A DNA stretch of 64,000 bases. Source: Bradyrhizobium nitroreducens. Lineage in GTDB: Bacteria; Pseudomonadota; Alphaproteobacteria; Rhizobiales; Xanthobacteraceae. The notes beneath the pieces are model-generated. The model was given only the letters and a program-made list of their open reading frames with translations. It did not search any database and was not told the origin of the DNA. Below are positions 52,611-61,847 of the stretch, in pieces (positions within the stretch are counted from its first letter, which is position 1; every line of letters begins with the position of its first letter). Location of the stretch: positions 3,327,784 to 3,391,783 of the forward strand of contig NZ_LFJC01000003.1 of assembly GCF_002776695.1 (NCBI RefSeq). The letters run 5' to 3'. Both the position numbers and the translations under genes were made by a program.

Positions 52611-52749
52611 TGATGGGGTTCTCTGCGAGCGCAGCTTGCGCCATTTACGAGGAGGTATCGTTTGCGGTGGAGCTAGGCCGCAGCGGCCGGGGCAACAATG
52701 CTGCTTCGGGAAACGCACCGTTTCCGTTTTGGATCGCGCGCCCGTGCGT

Positions 52750-53673
52750 TCAGTCGGATCTGGCGAACATCCCGACCAGGGTCTCGCGCAGCCAGCGTTG
52801 CGCCGGCACGGTGTCGTTGCGCTGGTGCCAGAACAGGCTGACGATCCGCGACGGTGCCTTGAGCGGCAGCGGCATGGCATGCAGGAACGGCGCATGGCGG
52901 GATTGCGAGCGCAAATCGCTCGGCAGCACCGCGATCAGGTCGGACTGGCGCACGACCTCATAGGCCGCACTGTAGTGATTGACGGTCGCGACCAGGTTGC
53001 GTGACAGGCCGCGCGAGGCGAGGAAGAGATCGTAGGACGGCAGGGTCTTGCCGGCGAGGCTGACATCGACATGCCCCGCGCTCAGGAAAGTGCGCGTGCT
53101 CAGCCGCTTCTGGGCGGCGAGCGGATGGCCGCGCCGCATGAAGCAGGCATAGTCGACGGTCCACAGCGAGCGCGAGCGAATGGCCGCCGGCTGCTGCGCC
53201 TCGTTGACATAGACGCTGAGCACGCAATCGACCCTGTTGTCCTCGAGCTGGTCGGCAATCTCCAGAATGGTGTTGGGGACGGTGTGGACGCGTGCCTTGG
53301 GCGCGACTCTGCCGAGATGGCCGAGCAGGTTCGGCATCACCAGCGAGGAGACGTAGTCCGACATCGACAGGCTGAATTCGGTCTGCGCGCGGGCGGGGTC
53401 GAACACCTGCTCGTCGAGCGCGCCTCGCACGCTTTCCAGCGCCTCGCCGATCGGCTCCCACAGCACCACGGCGCGCTGGGTCGGGCGGATCCCGGTGCCG
53501 GACCTGACGAACAGGGGATCGCCGAGCGCCTCGCGCAGCCGCGCGAGCGCATTGCTGACCGCGGGTTGGGTCATCGTCAGCGCGCTCGCGGCGCGCGTGA
53601 CGCTGCCTTCCGTCATCAGCGCCTCGAAGACTTTGAGGAGGTTGAGGTCGAGCGCGCGGAACGACACGAACAT
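52750..53673 (-). CDS. LysR family transcriptional regulator, NodD-like branch
   Basis: 307 residues. The N-terminal winged HTH reads LDLNLLKVFEALMTEGSVTR, AASALTMTQPAVSNALARLR, EALGDPLFVRSGTGIRPT. The effector domain starts about residue 95. The RALDLNLLKVFEAL form and LFVRSGTGIRPTQRA place it with NodD/NahR-type LysR proteins. Divergent from the MFS-GAF-amidohydrolase operon, so it most likely controls that operon. Confidence 0.93.
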   Translation of the reverse strand: MFVSFRALDLNLLKVFEALMTEGSVTRAASALTMTQPAVSNALARLREALGDPLFVRSGTGIRPTQRAVVLWEPIGEALESVRGALDEQVFDPARAQTEFSLSMSDYVSSLVMPNLLGHLGRVAPKARVHTVPNTILEIADQLEDNRVDCVLSVYVNEAQQPAAIRSRSLWTVDYACFMRRGHPLAAQKRLSTRTFLSAGHVDVSLAGKTLPSYDLFLASRGLSRNLVATVNHYSAAYEVVRQSDLIAVLPSDLRSQSRHAPFLHAMPLPLKAPSRIVSLFWHQRNDTVPAQRWLRETLVGMFARSD

Positions 53674-53694
53674 TCACCGTGGTGATATATTAGA

Positions 53695-53713
53695 TCATGA
53701 TTATAAATTATGA
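53695..53713. promoter_or_regulatory. imperfect palindrome, candidate LysR operator
   Basis: TCATGATTATAAATTATGA, AT-rich in a GC-rich genome, lies between the divergent lysR (start 53673) and MFS (start 53786) genes and contains T-N11-A forms. Confidence 0.4.
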
Positions 53714-53785
53714 CGATAATGTCACTTTGTCTATGGTTCCCTCCCGAGCGGCGCGCCGGGCCCGCGACATCAGAGGGGGACTTTC

Positions 53786-55144
53786 ATGTCGATGATATCG
53801 GCGCGCATCGAGCGCCTTCCGTTCGCACGTTTCCACAAGCACCTGCTGCTGATGGGCGGGCTCGGCTACATGTTCGACGCGATGGACGCGGCGGTGCTGG
53901 CCTTCATCTTGCCGGTGCTGCGCACGGCGTGGAATCTGACGAGCGTCGAGATCGGCGTGCTCGGCAGCAGCACCTATATCGGGTTCCTGTTCGGTGCTTT
54001 GTTCGCCGGCACGCTCGGCGACCTGATCGGCCGCCGCGCGGTGATGATGTCGGCGCTGGCGCTCTACTGTGCCGCATCCATCGTCAGTGCCGTGGTCGAC
54101 ACATGGCCGTCCTTCTTCGCCGCGCGCGTCGTCGCCGGCATGGGCACCGGCGCGGAGAGCGCGATCATCGCGCCTTACCTGGCGGAGTTCGTCGCGCGGC
54201 GGTACCGCGGCAGCTTCACCGGCGCACTGGCCGGCTTCTTCTCCTTCGGCTTCGTCGCCGCGGCCTTGCTCGGCTACTTCATCGTTCCCGCCTACGACAA
54301 TGGCTGGCGCATCGTGCTCGTCATCACGGCGGTGCCGGTCGTCATGCTGTTGTGGTGGCGCAGGGCGCTGCCGGAATCGCCGCGCTGGCTCGAAAGCCGG
54401 GGCCGGGAGCAGGAAGCCGGAGCCTTGCTGGACAGGATCGAGGCGGGCTTCGCGCGCGAGGGCCATGTCCTGCCGCAGCCGGTTGTCGAAGCTGCGGCGC
54501 CCGTAGGGACCGGTGGAACGCTGCTTGCCAATTTCGCGGCGCTTCTGGCGCCCCGGCAGGCGCGCATCACCATCATGACCTGGATCATGTGGCTGGCGAT
54601 CACCTTCAGCTATTATTCCTTCTTCGTCTGGATACCCGGCCTCCTGGTCCAGAACGGCATGAGCATCACCAAGAGCTTCGCCTATTCGATCGCGATCTAT
54701 TGCGCGCAGATTCCCGGCTATTTCAGCGCCGCGTATTTCAACGAGCGCATCGGCCGGCAGGCGACGATCGCGACCTACATGCTGCTCGGCGGCGTCAGCG
54801 CGCTCGGGCTCGCCTTCGCGCAGAGCGATCAGCAGATCATGGCGGCGGGAATCTTCCTGTCGCTGTTCATGAACGGCACCTATGCGGGCGTCTACGCCTA
54901 TACCGCCGAGGTGTTCCCCACGCCGGTCAGGACCACGGGCGCCGGGCTCGCTTCCGCAATCGGCCGCATCGGCGCGATCGTCTCGCCGATCCTGGTCGGC
55001 TATCTCTACCCGAACTTCGGCTTTGCCGGCGTGTTCGGCGTCACCACCACCGTGCTGCTGCTCGGGGCCATCACCGTCGTGCTCATGGGCGTGCCGACGC
55101 GCGGCCGCTCGCTGGAGGAGATTGCGGCGGGTGAAGTCGTATGA
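53786..55144 (+). CDS. MFS transporter, metabolite:H+ symporter type
   Basis: 452 residues with 12 predicted helices. Cytoplasmic loop motif GDLIGRRAVMMSAL (G-x3-D-x2-G-R-R), PESPRWLESRGREQEA after helix 6, and RIGAIVSPILVGYLYPNFG in the C-half. Related members take up sugars, aromatic acids or small carboxylates. ATG 53786 has AGAGGGGG upstream. Start of an operon with the GAF gene (ATGA overlap) and the amidohydrolase. The imported compound is probably the hydrolase substrate or its product. Confidence 0.9.
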   Translation: MSMISARIERLPFARFHKHLLLMGGLGYMFDAMDAAVLAFILPVLRTAWNLTSVEIGVLGSSTYIGFLFGALFAGTLGDLIGRRAVMMSALALYCAASIVSAVVDTWPSFFAARVVAGMGTGAESAIIAPYLAEFVARRYRGSFTGALAGFFSFGFVAAALLGYFIVPAYDNGWRIVLVITAVPVVMLLWWRRALPESPRWLESRGREQEAGALLDRIEAGFAREGHVLPQPVVEAAAPVGTGGTLLANFAALLAPRQARITIMTWIMWLAITFSYYSFFVWIPGLLVQNGMSITKSFAYSIAIYCAQIPGYFSAAYFNERIGRQATIATYMLLGGVSALGLAFAQSDQQIMAAGIFLSLFMNGTYAGVYAYTAEVFPTPVRTTGAGLASAIGRIGAIVSPILVGYLYPNFGFAGVFGVTTTVLLLGAITVVLMGVPTRGRSLEEIAAGEVV

Positions 55145-55644
55145 CGCGGACGAAATCCAAGGCCGATCCGCTGCTCTGCGCCGTTGCGGCGGCGCAGGGC
55201 GGGGCGAATCAGCCCGATGCGCTGTTCGCGGCGCTGGACGAAGCCGTGAAATCGGCGATCGGACACAAGCTGTTCACGATCCTGACCTATGACAGCGGCA
55301 GCGGCGAAGCGGCGCGGGTCTATTCCAACCTCCCCGGCCCGTATCCGGCCGGCGGACGCAAGCGGCTCGCGCCCGGGCCATGGACCGAGGCCGTGCTCGA
55401 TCGCGGCGAGGCCTATATCGGCTATAACCGGGATGATCTGCGCACCGTGTTCTCCGACCACGAGCTGATCGCCTCGCTCGGCTGCGAGAGCGTGCTCAAC
55501 ATGCCCGTGCGCTGGCGCGGACGCACGCTGGGCTCGCTGAATCTGCTTCACCAGGCCGGCTGGTACGGCGAGGATGACGTCGCCGCATGCCTTCCCTTTG
55601 CCCAGCTCACCTTGCCGGCGCTGCTCGCGCCGGCCGATCTCTGA
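55141..55644 (+). CDS. GAF domain protein
   Basis: 167 residues, a single GAF domain: FAALDEAVKSAIGHKLFTIL, YDSGSGEAARVYSNLPGPYP, then DHELIASLGCESVLNMPVRWRGRTLGSLNLLH. No output domain, so it acts alone or on a partner. Single-GAF proteins bind small molecules, and some have catalytic use. Start overlaps the MFS stop by 4 bp; stop is 13 bp before the hydrolase start. Confidence 0.87.
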   Translation: MTRTKSKADPLLCAVAAAQGGANQPDALFAALDEAVKSAIGHKLFTILTYDSGSGEAARVYSNLPGPYPAGGRKRLAPGPWTEAVLDRGEAYIGYNRDDLRTVFSDHELIASLGCESVLNMPVRWRGRTLGSLNLLHQAGWYGEDDVAACLPFAQLTLPALLAPADL

Positions 55645-55657
55645 CAGGACCGTCGCG

Positions 55658-56905
55658 ATGCCCCGCATCCTCTTCAAGAACGCCGCACTGCTCGACCCGC
55701 TCCAGCCGGAACTGCTGGAGGGACAGCATGTGCTGGTCGAGGACAATCTGATCAAGGAGGTCTCCGACCGGCCGATCCAGGCCGCCGCCGACCGCACCAT
55801 CGATCTGAAGGGCAAGACGCTGATGCCCGGTCTGATCGATCTCCACGTTCACGCCATAGCGGTCGAGCTCAATCTGGCGCAGCAGGTGCACATGCCGAAC
55901 GTGCTGGTGACGCTGCGCTCGACGCTGCTGCTGCGCGGCATGCTGCGGCGGGGCTTCACCACCGTGCGCGATGCCGGCGGCGCCGGCCATGCGCTGAAAC
56001 AGGCGATCGACACCGGCCTGACCGATGGCCCGCGCCTGTTCGTCTCCGGCCGTGCGCTCAGCCAGACCGGCGGCCATGGCGACATGCGGGCGCGCTCGGA
56101 TTACCTTGCGAGCGATGCGCCATGTCCGTGCTGCGTACGTGTCGGCGCGCTGGCGCGCGTTGCCGACGGCGTTGACGGCGTGCGCAAGGCCGCGCGCGAA
56201 GAACTTCAGATGGGGGCCGACCAGATCAAGATCATGGCCTCCGGCGGCGTCGCCTCGCCGACCGATCCGGTCGGGGCCTTCGGCTACTCCGAGGAGGAGA
56301 TCCGCGCCATCGTCGAAGAGGCGCGCGGCCGCCAGACCTATGTGCTCGCCCACGCCTACACCGCCGCTGCGATCGAGCGCGCGGTGCGCTGCGGCGTGCG
56401 CACGATCGAGCATGGCAATCTGGTCGATGCTCCGACCGCGCGTTTCATGGCCGAAAAGGGCGCCTATGTGGTGCCGACGCTCGTCACTTACGAGGCGCTG
56501 GCCAACGAGGGGGCCCAATATGGCCTGCCGCCGGAGAGCGTCGCCAAGATCGCCGACGTCCGCGACGCCGGCCTGCGGTCGCTCGCGATCTATCGCGATG
56601 CCGGCGTGAAGATGGGGTTCGGCAGCGACCTGCTCGGGCCCTCGCAGCGCCTGCAGAGCGACGAATTCCGCATCCGGGCCGAGATACTCGGCCCGCGCGC
56701 CGTCATCGCCAGCGCCACGTTGATCGGCGCCGAGGTGCTCGGCATGGAGGGCAAGCTCGGCCGCATCGTGCCCGAAGCTCTTGCCGATCTGCTCGTGGTG
56801 GACGGCAATCCGCTGCGCGACGTCGCCTGCCTGCTCGGCCAGGGCGAGCACATCCCGCTGGTGATGAAGGCGGGGAGGGTTCAGTTCGATCGGCTGGATG
56901 TGTAA
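55658..56905 (+). CDS. metal-dependent amidohydrolase (Zn, imidazolonepropionase/prolidase-like)
   Basis: 415 residues. Metal ligands of the amidohydrolase barrel: LIDLHVHAIAVE (HxH about 68-70), IKIMASGGVASP with the carboxylated-lysine region, YVLAHAYTAAAIERAVRCG, TIEHGNLVD, and MGFGSDLLG (aspartate). The subgroup with GGHGDMR and CCVRVG resembles enzymes that cleave prolyl- or N-acyl-amino acids. The exact substrate cannot be set. ATG 55658 begins the typical RILFKNAALLD start. Confidence 0.88.
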   Translation: MPRILFKNAALLDPLQPELLEGQHVLVEDNLIKEVSDRPIQAAADRTIDLKGKTLMPGLIDLHVHAIAVELNLAQQVHMPNVLVTLRSTLLLRGMLRRGFTTVRDAGGAGHALKQAIDTGLTDGPRLFVSGRALSQTGGHGDMRARSDYLASDAPCPCCVRVGALARVADGVDGVRKAAREELQMGADQIKIMASGGVASPTDPVGAFGYSEEEIRAIVEEARGRQTYVLAHAYTAAAIERAVRCGVRTIEHGNLVDAPTARFMAEKGAYVVPTLVTYEALANEGAQYGLPPESVAKIADVRDAGLRSLAIYRDAGVKMGFGSDLLGPSQRLQSDEFRIRAEILGPRAVIASATLIGAEVLGMEGKLGRIVPEALADLLVVDGNPLRDVACLLGQGEHIPLVMKAGRVQFDRLDV

Positions 56906-56957
56906 TCGCCGCCACATCCCGCCCATCCGCGGGGCGTTCGGTTTCCGATTGCGCGTC

Positions 56958-57938
56958 CTACTTCGCGATGCGCACGACCATCTTGCCGAGCGCCCCGCGC
57001 GTCTGCATGGTCCTGAATGCGTCCCGGAAATCCTCGAGCGCGAAGACGCGGCCGACCACGGGCTTGAGCTGGCCGTCTGCGAGCCAGCCCGTCAGCTGCG
57101 ACATCAGGCGCTTTTGCACCTCGGGCTCGCGCAGCGGAATCTGCGCGAGGTCGACGCCGAGCAGGGCGCCGCCCTTCAGCAGCGGCAGGTTGAACGGCAG
57201 CGCAGGGATCGCGCCGGCGGCAAAGCCGACCACGAGATGGCGGCCGCGCCAGGCGATGGAGCGAAACGCCTGCACCGAAATCTCGCCGCCGACGGGATCG
57301 AAGATGACGTCGGCGCCGCGTCCGTTGGTCAACTCCTTCAGCGTTTCGCGCCAGTCCGCCTGCGTGTAGTCGATCACAGCATCGGCACCATGCGCCCGCG
57401 CAAAGTCGCGCTTCTGCGGCGTCGACGCCGCCGCGATCACGCGGGCGCCGAGCAGCTTGCCGATCTGCACCGCCGCGATTCCGGTGCCGCCGGCCGCACC
57501 CAGCACCAGCAGTTGCTCGCCTGGGGCGACCGTGGCGCGTGCGCTCAGCGCATAGAGTGCGGTGAGGTAATTCGCACGAAACGAGGCGGCGACCTCAGCT
57601 GCGACACCGTCGGGCAGAGGATGGAGCGCTTCGGGCTTGACGACGATCTCCTGGGCGAGCGCACCCGATCGCGTCATGCCCATCACGCGCATGCCGGGTT
57701 GATAGCCGCCGGGTGCGCCGGGCGCCTCCGTCACCACGCCGGCAAACTCCGTCCCGGGAATGAAGGGCAGGGGATCCTTGGTTTGATAGCGGCCCTCGAT
57801 CTTCAAGCCGTCGACAAAGCCGATCCCGGCGGCTTCGATCTGAATACGAATCTGCCCTCGATCCAGGGGCGGAGACGGAACGTCCTTCAGCTCGATCTGA
57901 TCGATGGACGCGTATTGCTCGACGACGACGGCTCTCAT
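56958..57938 (-). CDS. zinc-less quinone oxidoreductase / MDR family
   Basis: 326 residues. GroES-like N-half (MRAVVVEQYASIDQIELKDVP, FIPGTEFAGVVTEAPG) and nucleotide-binding half with LVLGAAGGTGIAAVQIGKLLGARVIA. The catalytic zinc ligands of alcohol dehydrogenases are absent, so it is a quinone oxidoreductase type using NADPH. Convergent with the amidohydrolase gene, 52 bp apart. Confidence 0.9.
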   Translation of the reverse strand: MRAVVVEQYASIDQIELKDVPSPPLDRGQIRIQIEAAGIGFVDGLKIEGRYQTKDPLPFIPGTEFAGVVTEAPGAPGGYQPGMRVMGMTRSGALAQEIVVKPEALHPLPDGVAAEVAASFRANYLTALYALSARATVAPGEQLLVLGAAGGTGIAAVQIGKLLGARVIAAASTPQKRDFARAHGADAVIDYTQADWRETLKELTNGRGADVIFDPVGGEISVQAFRSIAWRGRHLVVGFAAGAIPALPFNLPLLKGGALLGVDLAQIPLREPEVQKRLMSQLTGWLADGQLKPVVGRVFALEDFRDAFRTMQTRGALGKMVVRIAK

Positions 57939-57994
57939 GTCGGACCTCTATAGTTCCGGCCATCCTGACAGGTCCCGCGACCGGCCTCTTGCGT

Positions 57995-60118
57995 CTACCG
58001 CCACATCCCCCGCATCCGCGCCCCAATGTCGATCTTGGGCCCCTGCGCCGCGCTACGCGCTGCTCCCGCCGCGGCCTTCGGCCAGGCGGTGCGCTCGAAC
58101 AGATAGACCAGTTGCTCCGGGATGAAGCGGGTGCGCGAGGCGTAGACGTGACGGTCGCCCTTGGCGGCCTGGCCGTGGGTGAAGAAGCGCTGGGGAACGA
58201 CGAGGTGCAGATCGTCCTTGGCGCGGGTCATCGCGACATAGAGCAGGCGGCGCTCCTCCTCGAGCTCGGCAGAGGTGCCGGCGCCGAGATCGGACGGCAT
58301 GCAGCCGTCGACGACGTTGAGCACGAACACCGATTTCCATTCCTGGCCCTTGGCCGAATGGATGGTGGAGAGAATCAGATAGTCTTCGTCGCGCAGCGGC
58401 GGCCCGGATTTGTCGCTGGTCGCATCCGGCGGATCGAGCGTGAGCTCTGTCAGGAATTTCTCGCGGGATGAATAGCCGCTCGCGATCTGCTCGAGCTGCA
58501 TCAGGTCGGCACGGCGCGTCTCGGAATCCTCGTGGAGGCGATCCAGATGCGGCTCGTACCAGAGCCGCACGCGTTCGAGATCGACCGGCCATTCCGAATA
58601 GCGCAAATTCTCGACGGTGCGGACGAAGGCGGTCCAATCGTCGCCGGTGCGTGCCGGGACGGGAATCTGGCCGAGCGCATGCAGCGGATCGGTGCTCTCC
58701 GACATCTGGTCGAGCACGCGCTGCGCGGTCGCAGGTCCAATGCCCGGCAACAGATGCAGGATGCGGAAACCGGCGACGCGGTCGCGCGGGTTCTCGGCAA
58801 AGCGCAGCAGCGCCAGCACGTCCTTGACGTGCGCGGCATCGAGGAATTTCAGCCCGCCGAACTTCACGAACGGAATGTTGCGCCGGGTCAGCTCGATCTC
58901 GAGCGGGCCGGAATGCGAGGAGGTCCGGAACAGCACCGCCTGGTGCTTGAGCAGCGCGCCTTGCTCGCGGTTCGCCAGCACCTCCTCGACGATGTAGCGC
59001 GCCTGGTCGGCCTCGTTATGCACGGTGACGAGCTGCGGCTTGTGCGAGGCGGCGCGATCGGTCCAGAGGTTCTTGGTGAAGCGCTCGCGCGCAAGCCCGA
59101 TGACACCGTTGGCCGCCGCCAGCACGGTCTGCGTCGAGCGGTAGTTGCGGTCGAGCGTGATCATCTCCGCGCGCGGCGAGAAGCTCTGCGGAAAGTCCAG
59201 GATGTTGCGGACCGTGGCGGCGCGGAACGAATAGATCGACTGCGCATCGTCGCCGACCACGGTGAGCCCGCGTCCGTCGGGCTTGAGCGCCAGCAGGATC
59301 GAGGATTGCAGGCGGTTGGTGTCCTGGTATTCGTCGACCAGCACGTGATCGAAGCGGCCGCCGATCTCCTCGGCGATCAGCGCGTCGCTCATCATCTGCG
59401 ACCAGTACAGCAGCAAATCGTCGTAATCGAGCACGTGCTGGGCCTGCTTGGCTTCGACATAGGCCGCGAACAGGCCCTTCAGCTCGGCGGCCCAGCCGGC
59501 GCACCAGGGATAGTGCGCTCCCAGCACCTTTTCGATCTCCATCTCGGCATTGACGCAGCGCGAGTAGATCGACAGGCAGGTACCCTTGGCCGGAAAGCGG
59601 CTCTCGGTCTTCGACAGGCCGCGCTCGTGCCGCACCAGATTCATCAGGTCGGCGGAATCCTCGCGGTCGTGGATGGTGAAGGCGGGATCGACGCCGATGC
59701 GCTCGGCATATTCGCGGAGCAGGCGCGCGCCGATGCCGTGGAAGGTGCCGGCCCAGGTGAGGGCATCGCGCATGATCGCGGCGTTGTTCTCCCCTAACAC
59801 CTTGCGGGCGATGCGTTCCACCCGGCCGGCCATCTCGGCCGCCGCGCGGCGGGAGAACGTCATCAGCAGGATGCGGCGCGGATCGGCGCCGGCGACGATC
59901 AAATGCGCGACCCGGTGGGCCAGCGTGTTGGTCTTGCCGGAGCCGGCGCCGGCAATGACGAGCAGAGGGGCGCCCACGGTCGCGCCATCGGCCACCCCAT
60001 GCTCGACGGCGCGGCGCTGCTCCGCATTGAGCGTGTCCAGATAGGTTGCCACGAATCGCCCCGGTGAAAGGGCGAGAGTCGGCGATCCCGGCGCGAATCG
60101 CAATGCGGCTGGACGCAT
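57995..60118 (-). CDS. UvrD/PcrA-family ATP-dependent DNA helicase
   Basis: Up to 707 residues. Walker A VIAGAGSGKTNTLAHRV, motif II VLVDEYQDTNRLQS, GDDAQSIYSFRAATVRNI, LDRNYRST, and motif V/VI STIHSAKGQEWKSVFV and RRLLYVAMTRAKDDLHL. 3'-5' helicase of repair or replication. The GTG at 60052 (VATYLDTLNAEQRRAVEHG) is an alternative start that removes 22 atypical residues; neither has a strong ribosome site. The C-terminus is shorter than UvrD itself, as in the UvrD-like branch of alphaproteobacteria. Confidence 0.92.
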   Translation of the reverse strand: MRPAALRFAPGSPTLALSPGRFVATYLDTLNAEQRRAVEHGVADGATVGAPLLVIAGAGSGKTNTLAHRVAHLIVAGADPRRILLMTFSRRAAAEMAGRVERIARKVLGENNAAIMRDALTWAGTFHGIGARLLREYAERIGVDPAFTIHDREDSADLMNLVRHERGLSKTESRFPAKGTCLSIYSRCVNAEMEIEKVLGAHYPWCAGWAAELKGLFAAYVEAKQAQHVLDYDDLLLYWSQMMSDALIAEEIGGRFDHVLVDEYQDTNRLQSSILLALKPDGRGLTVVGDDAQSIYSFRAATVRNILDFPQSFSPRAEMITLDRNYRSTQTVLAAANGVIGLARERFTKNLWTDRAASHKPQLVTVHNEADQARYIVEEVLANREQGALLKHQAVLFRTSSHSGPLEIELTRRNIPFVKFGGLKFLDAAHVKDVLALLRFAENPRDRVAGFRILHLLPGIGPATAQRVLDQMSESTDPLHALGQIPVPARTGDDWTAFVRTVENLRYSEWPVDLERVRLWYEPHLDRLHEDSETRRADLMQLEQIASGYSSREKFLTELTLDPPDATSDKSGPPLRDEDYLILSTIHSAKGQEWKSVFVLNVVDGCMPSDLGAGTSAELEEERRLLYVAMTRAKDDLHLVVPQRFFTHGQAAKGDRHVYASRTRFIPEQLVYLFERTAWPKAAAGAARSAAQGPKIDIGARMRGMWR

Positions 60119-60180
60119 CTCGATTTAACACCTAGGGAAAAGAAGGCCCAAGGTTCCAGCCCGAAAAGCGCACAGCCGGC

Positions 60181-60807
60181 ATGACCGACTCCAACTTCGA
60201 GTCCAAGCCCGAACTCAAGCCTGAACTCAAGCCCGAGCAGTTCGAGATGCGGCGGCTGGAGTCGCTCAGCAATACCATCTTCGGCGTCGCCATGACGCTG
60301 CTGGCCTACGATCTGCCGAAGGCGGCCGTGTTTACCGGCGCGCCCGACTGGAACGATCTGGCCCGGGTCTATTCCGGCAAGCTGATCGGCTTCGCGCTCA
60401 GCTTCATCATTGCCGGCGTATTCTGGATCAGCCATCACCGGCGGCTGGCGGGTCAGCCGGTGGGTAGCCGCGGTGCGGTGATGCTCAATTTGTTCTTCCT
60501 GCTCTCGATCGTGCTGCTGCCTGTCACCAACGGCCTCTACACCAACTATCCCTTGAGCAGCGCGGTCGCAGTGCTCTATGGCCTGCATCTGAGCGCGATC
60601 GCCGGCCTCAACGCCTGGCTATGGTGGAGGATATTGGGCGGCTGGAGCCATGAGATCATGGCCTCGCTGTTTCCGCTGCTCGTGTTCATTCCGGGCACGA
60701 TCGTGGCGGCCTTCGCACCGCACGCCGCGCCCTTCCTGTGGTTCATCGCCTTCGGCGGGCTCCTGATCCAGCGCTTCTACGGTGCGCGGACCGGGCCGGG
60801 CGCGTAA
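60181..60807 (+). CDS. TMEM175/DUF1211-family membrane protein
   Basis: 208 residues, six hydrophobic segments. The first reads MRRLESLSNTIFGVAMTLLA, the position of the R-x3-F-S-D filter motif of TMEM175 potassium channels. Here Phe is replaced by Leu and Asp by Asn. IAGVFWISHHRRL and NLFFLLSIVLLPVTN also fit. The N-terminus carries a degenerate repeat (KPELKPELKPEQ). Potassium conduction is possible but unproven with the altered motif. Confidence 0.82.
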   Translation: MTDSNFESKPELKPELKPEQFEMRRLESLSNTIFGVAMTLLAYDLPKAAVFTGAPDWNDLARVYSGKLIGFALSFIIAGVFWISHHRRLAGQPVGSRGAVMLNLFFLLSIVLLPVTNGLYTNYPLSSAVAVLYGLHLSAIAGLNAWLWWRILGGWSHEIMASLFPLLVFIPGTIVAAFAPHAAPFLWFIAFGGLLIQRFYGARTGPGA

Positions 60808-60816
60808 GGCCGCGCC

Positions 60817-61197
60817 TCACCCGGACGTCGCGCCGAACCCATCGGCCGGCACGTAAAGCTTGACCGGGCGGATTTCGTAGACCGCAGTCGGGTTGACCGC
60901 ACGCAGTTTCCGCGCCGCCGCAATCGCCTCTTCCTCGGTGGCGCATTCCATCAAATGGAAGCCCAGAAGCTGCTCCTTGGTCTCGGCAAACGGGCCGTCC
61001 AGCACCATGCCCGCGCCGGGGCCGCGCAAGGTGCGGGCCTTCCGGGTCTCATCCAGGCGGGCGGCCGGCCCGAACTGCCCGCTTGCCCGCAAGGGCGCCT
61101 GAACCTCGATGACCTTGGCCACGACCGCGGCGTCCTGCTCAGGGGTCCAGGACAGGATCTCGTCTTCCACATGGTAGGCCAGGATCGCGTAGAGCAT
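60817..61197 (-). CDS. YciI-family protein
   Basis: 126 residues from ATG 61197 with GAGGGA upstream. MLYAILAYHVEDEILSWTPE, then GPFAETKEQLLGFHLMECAT ... AVYEIRPV, is the pattern of the YCII-related family with a dimeric alpha-beta barrel. Often linked to sigma factors of the ECF type, but none is adjacent. The frame is open to 61380 but this is without ribosome site. Confidence 0.88.
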   Translation of the reverse strand: MLYAILAYHVEDEILSWTPEQDAAVVAKVIEVQAPLRASGQFGPAARLDETRKARTLRGPGAGMVLDGPFAETKEQLLGFHLMECATEEEAIAAARKLRAVNPTAVYEIRPVKLYVPADGFGATSG

Positions 61198-61408
61198 CGT
61201 TCCCTCGTTGTTTTTCCGCACAGATCCAAAGGACGTAGCAGCACAGGCGGTGCCGACAATCCCCAGGAAGAGATTCATGCACGAAATATTGCGTGGTCCG
61301 GCCGCGACGAAACCGTCCCGAAACCCGATAGCGCCCCTGCCGTGTGAACGCCGCCGAAAGCGGGCGCGACTGATGACCACAACAACAAGATTTCTGCTGG
61401 AGGCGGCA

Positions 61409-61606
61409 ATGTCGGGTCACACCATCAAATCCGTTTGCAAGATCATCTGCGACGCGCGTCGGACCGGACAATCGGAGACGGCCGATCTGCACGATCAAAG
61501 CGGCCATCACCGCTATTACGGCAGCTCGGCCGAGAATGGCGGCGAGCGCATCGTGGAAACCAGGCGCGGCAAGCGCCCTCGCGCCATCAATGTCTGCGGC
61601 TTCTGA
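61409..61606 (+). CDS. small protein of unknown function
   Basis: 65 residues from ATG 61409, GGAGGCGG eight bases upstream. Sequence MSGHTIKSVCKIICDARRTG then QSETADLHDQSGHHRYYGSS. Basic and polar with three cysteines. Coding character is moderate; the frame is open further upstream from 61208. Confidence 0.5.
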   Translation: MSGHTIKSVCKIICDARRTGQSETADLHDQSGHHRYYGSSAENGGERIVETRRGKRPRAINVCGF

Positions 61607-61632
61607 AGCCTTCAAGACGAAATTCGTTCGAC

Positions 61633-61836
61633 ATGAATGTCCTGCAAATATCGATCGCGGCGATGCCGTTCCTGCTCGCGCTGACGAGCCGGATGGGCAA
61701 GGCCATCGTGCCATGCCTGCTGACGAGCATCTTCACGGTGCTGCTCGGCGCGGAGCCTCACCGCGCCGTCGTGGCCTGGTGCGCCGGCATGCTGATTGCG
61801 GCCGTTGCGTTACGCGAGCGGCTTCGCGCGGGCTGA
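61633..61836 (+). CDS. small membrane protein of unknown function
   Basis: 67 residues. Hydrophobic segments QISIAAMPFLLALTSRMG and VPCLLTSIFTVLLG, AVVAWCAGMLIAAVAL. Begins 26 bp after the previous small gene. Ends RERLRAG. Family not recognised. Confidence 0.55.
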   Translation: MNVLQISIAAMPFLLALTSRMGKAIVPCLLTSIFTVLLGAEPHRAVVAWCAGMLIAAVALRERLRAG

Positions 61837-61847
61837 CACGGCAGTCG

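Noticed and set aside
51651..52613. 320-codon plus-strand frame opposite the monooxygenase
   Set aside because: Antisense to a full luciferase-like barrel.
58532..59797. 421-codon plus-strand frame opposite the helicase
   Set aside because: Antisense to UvrD motifs; no ribosome site.
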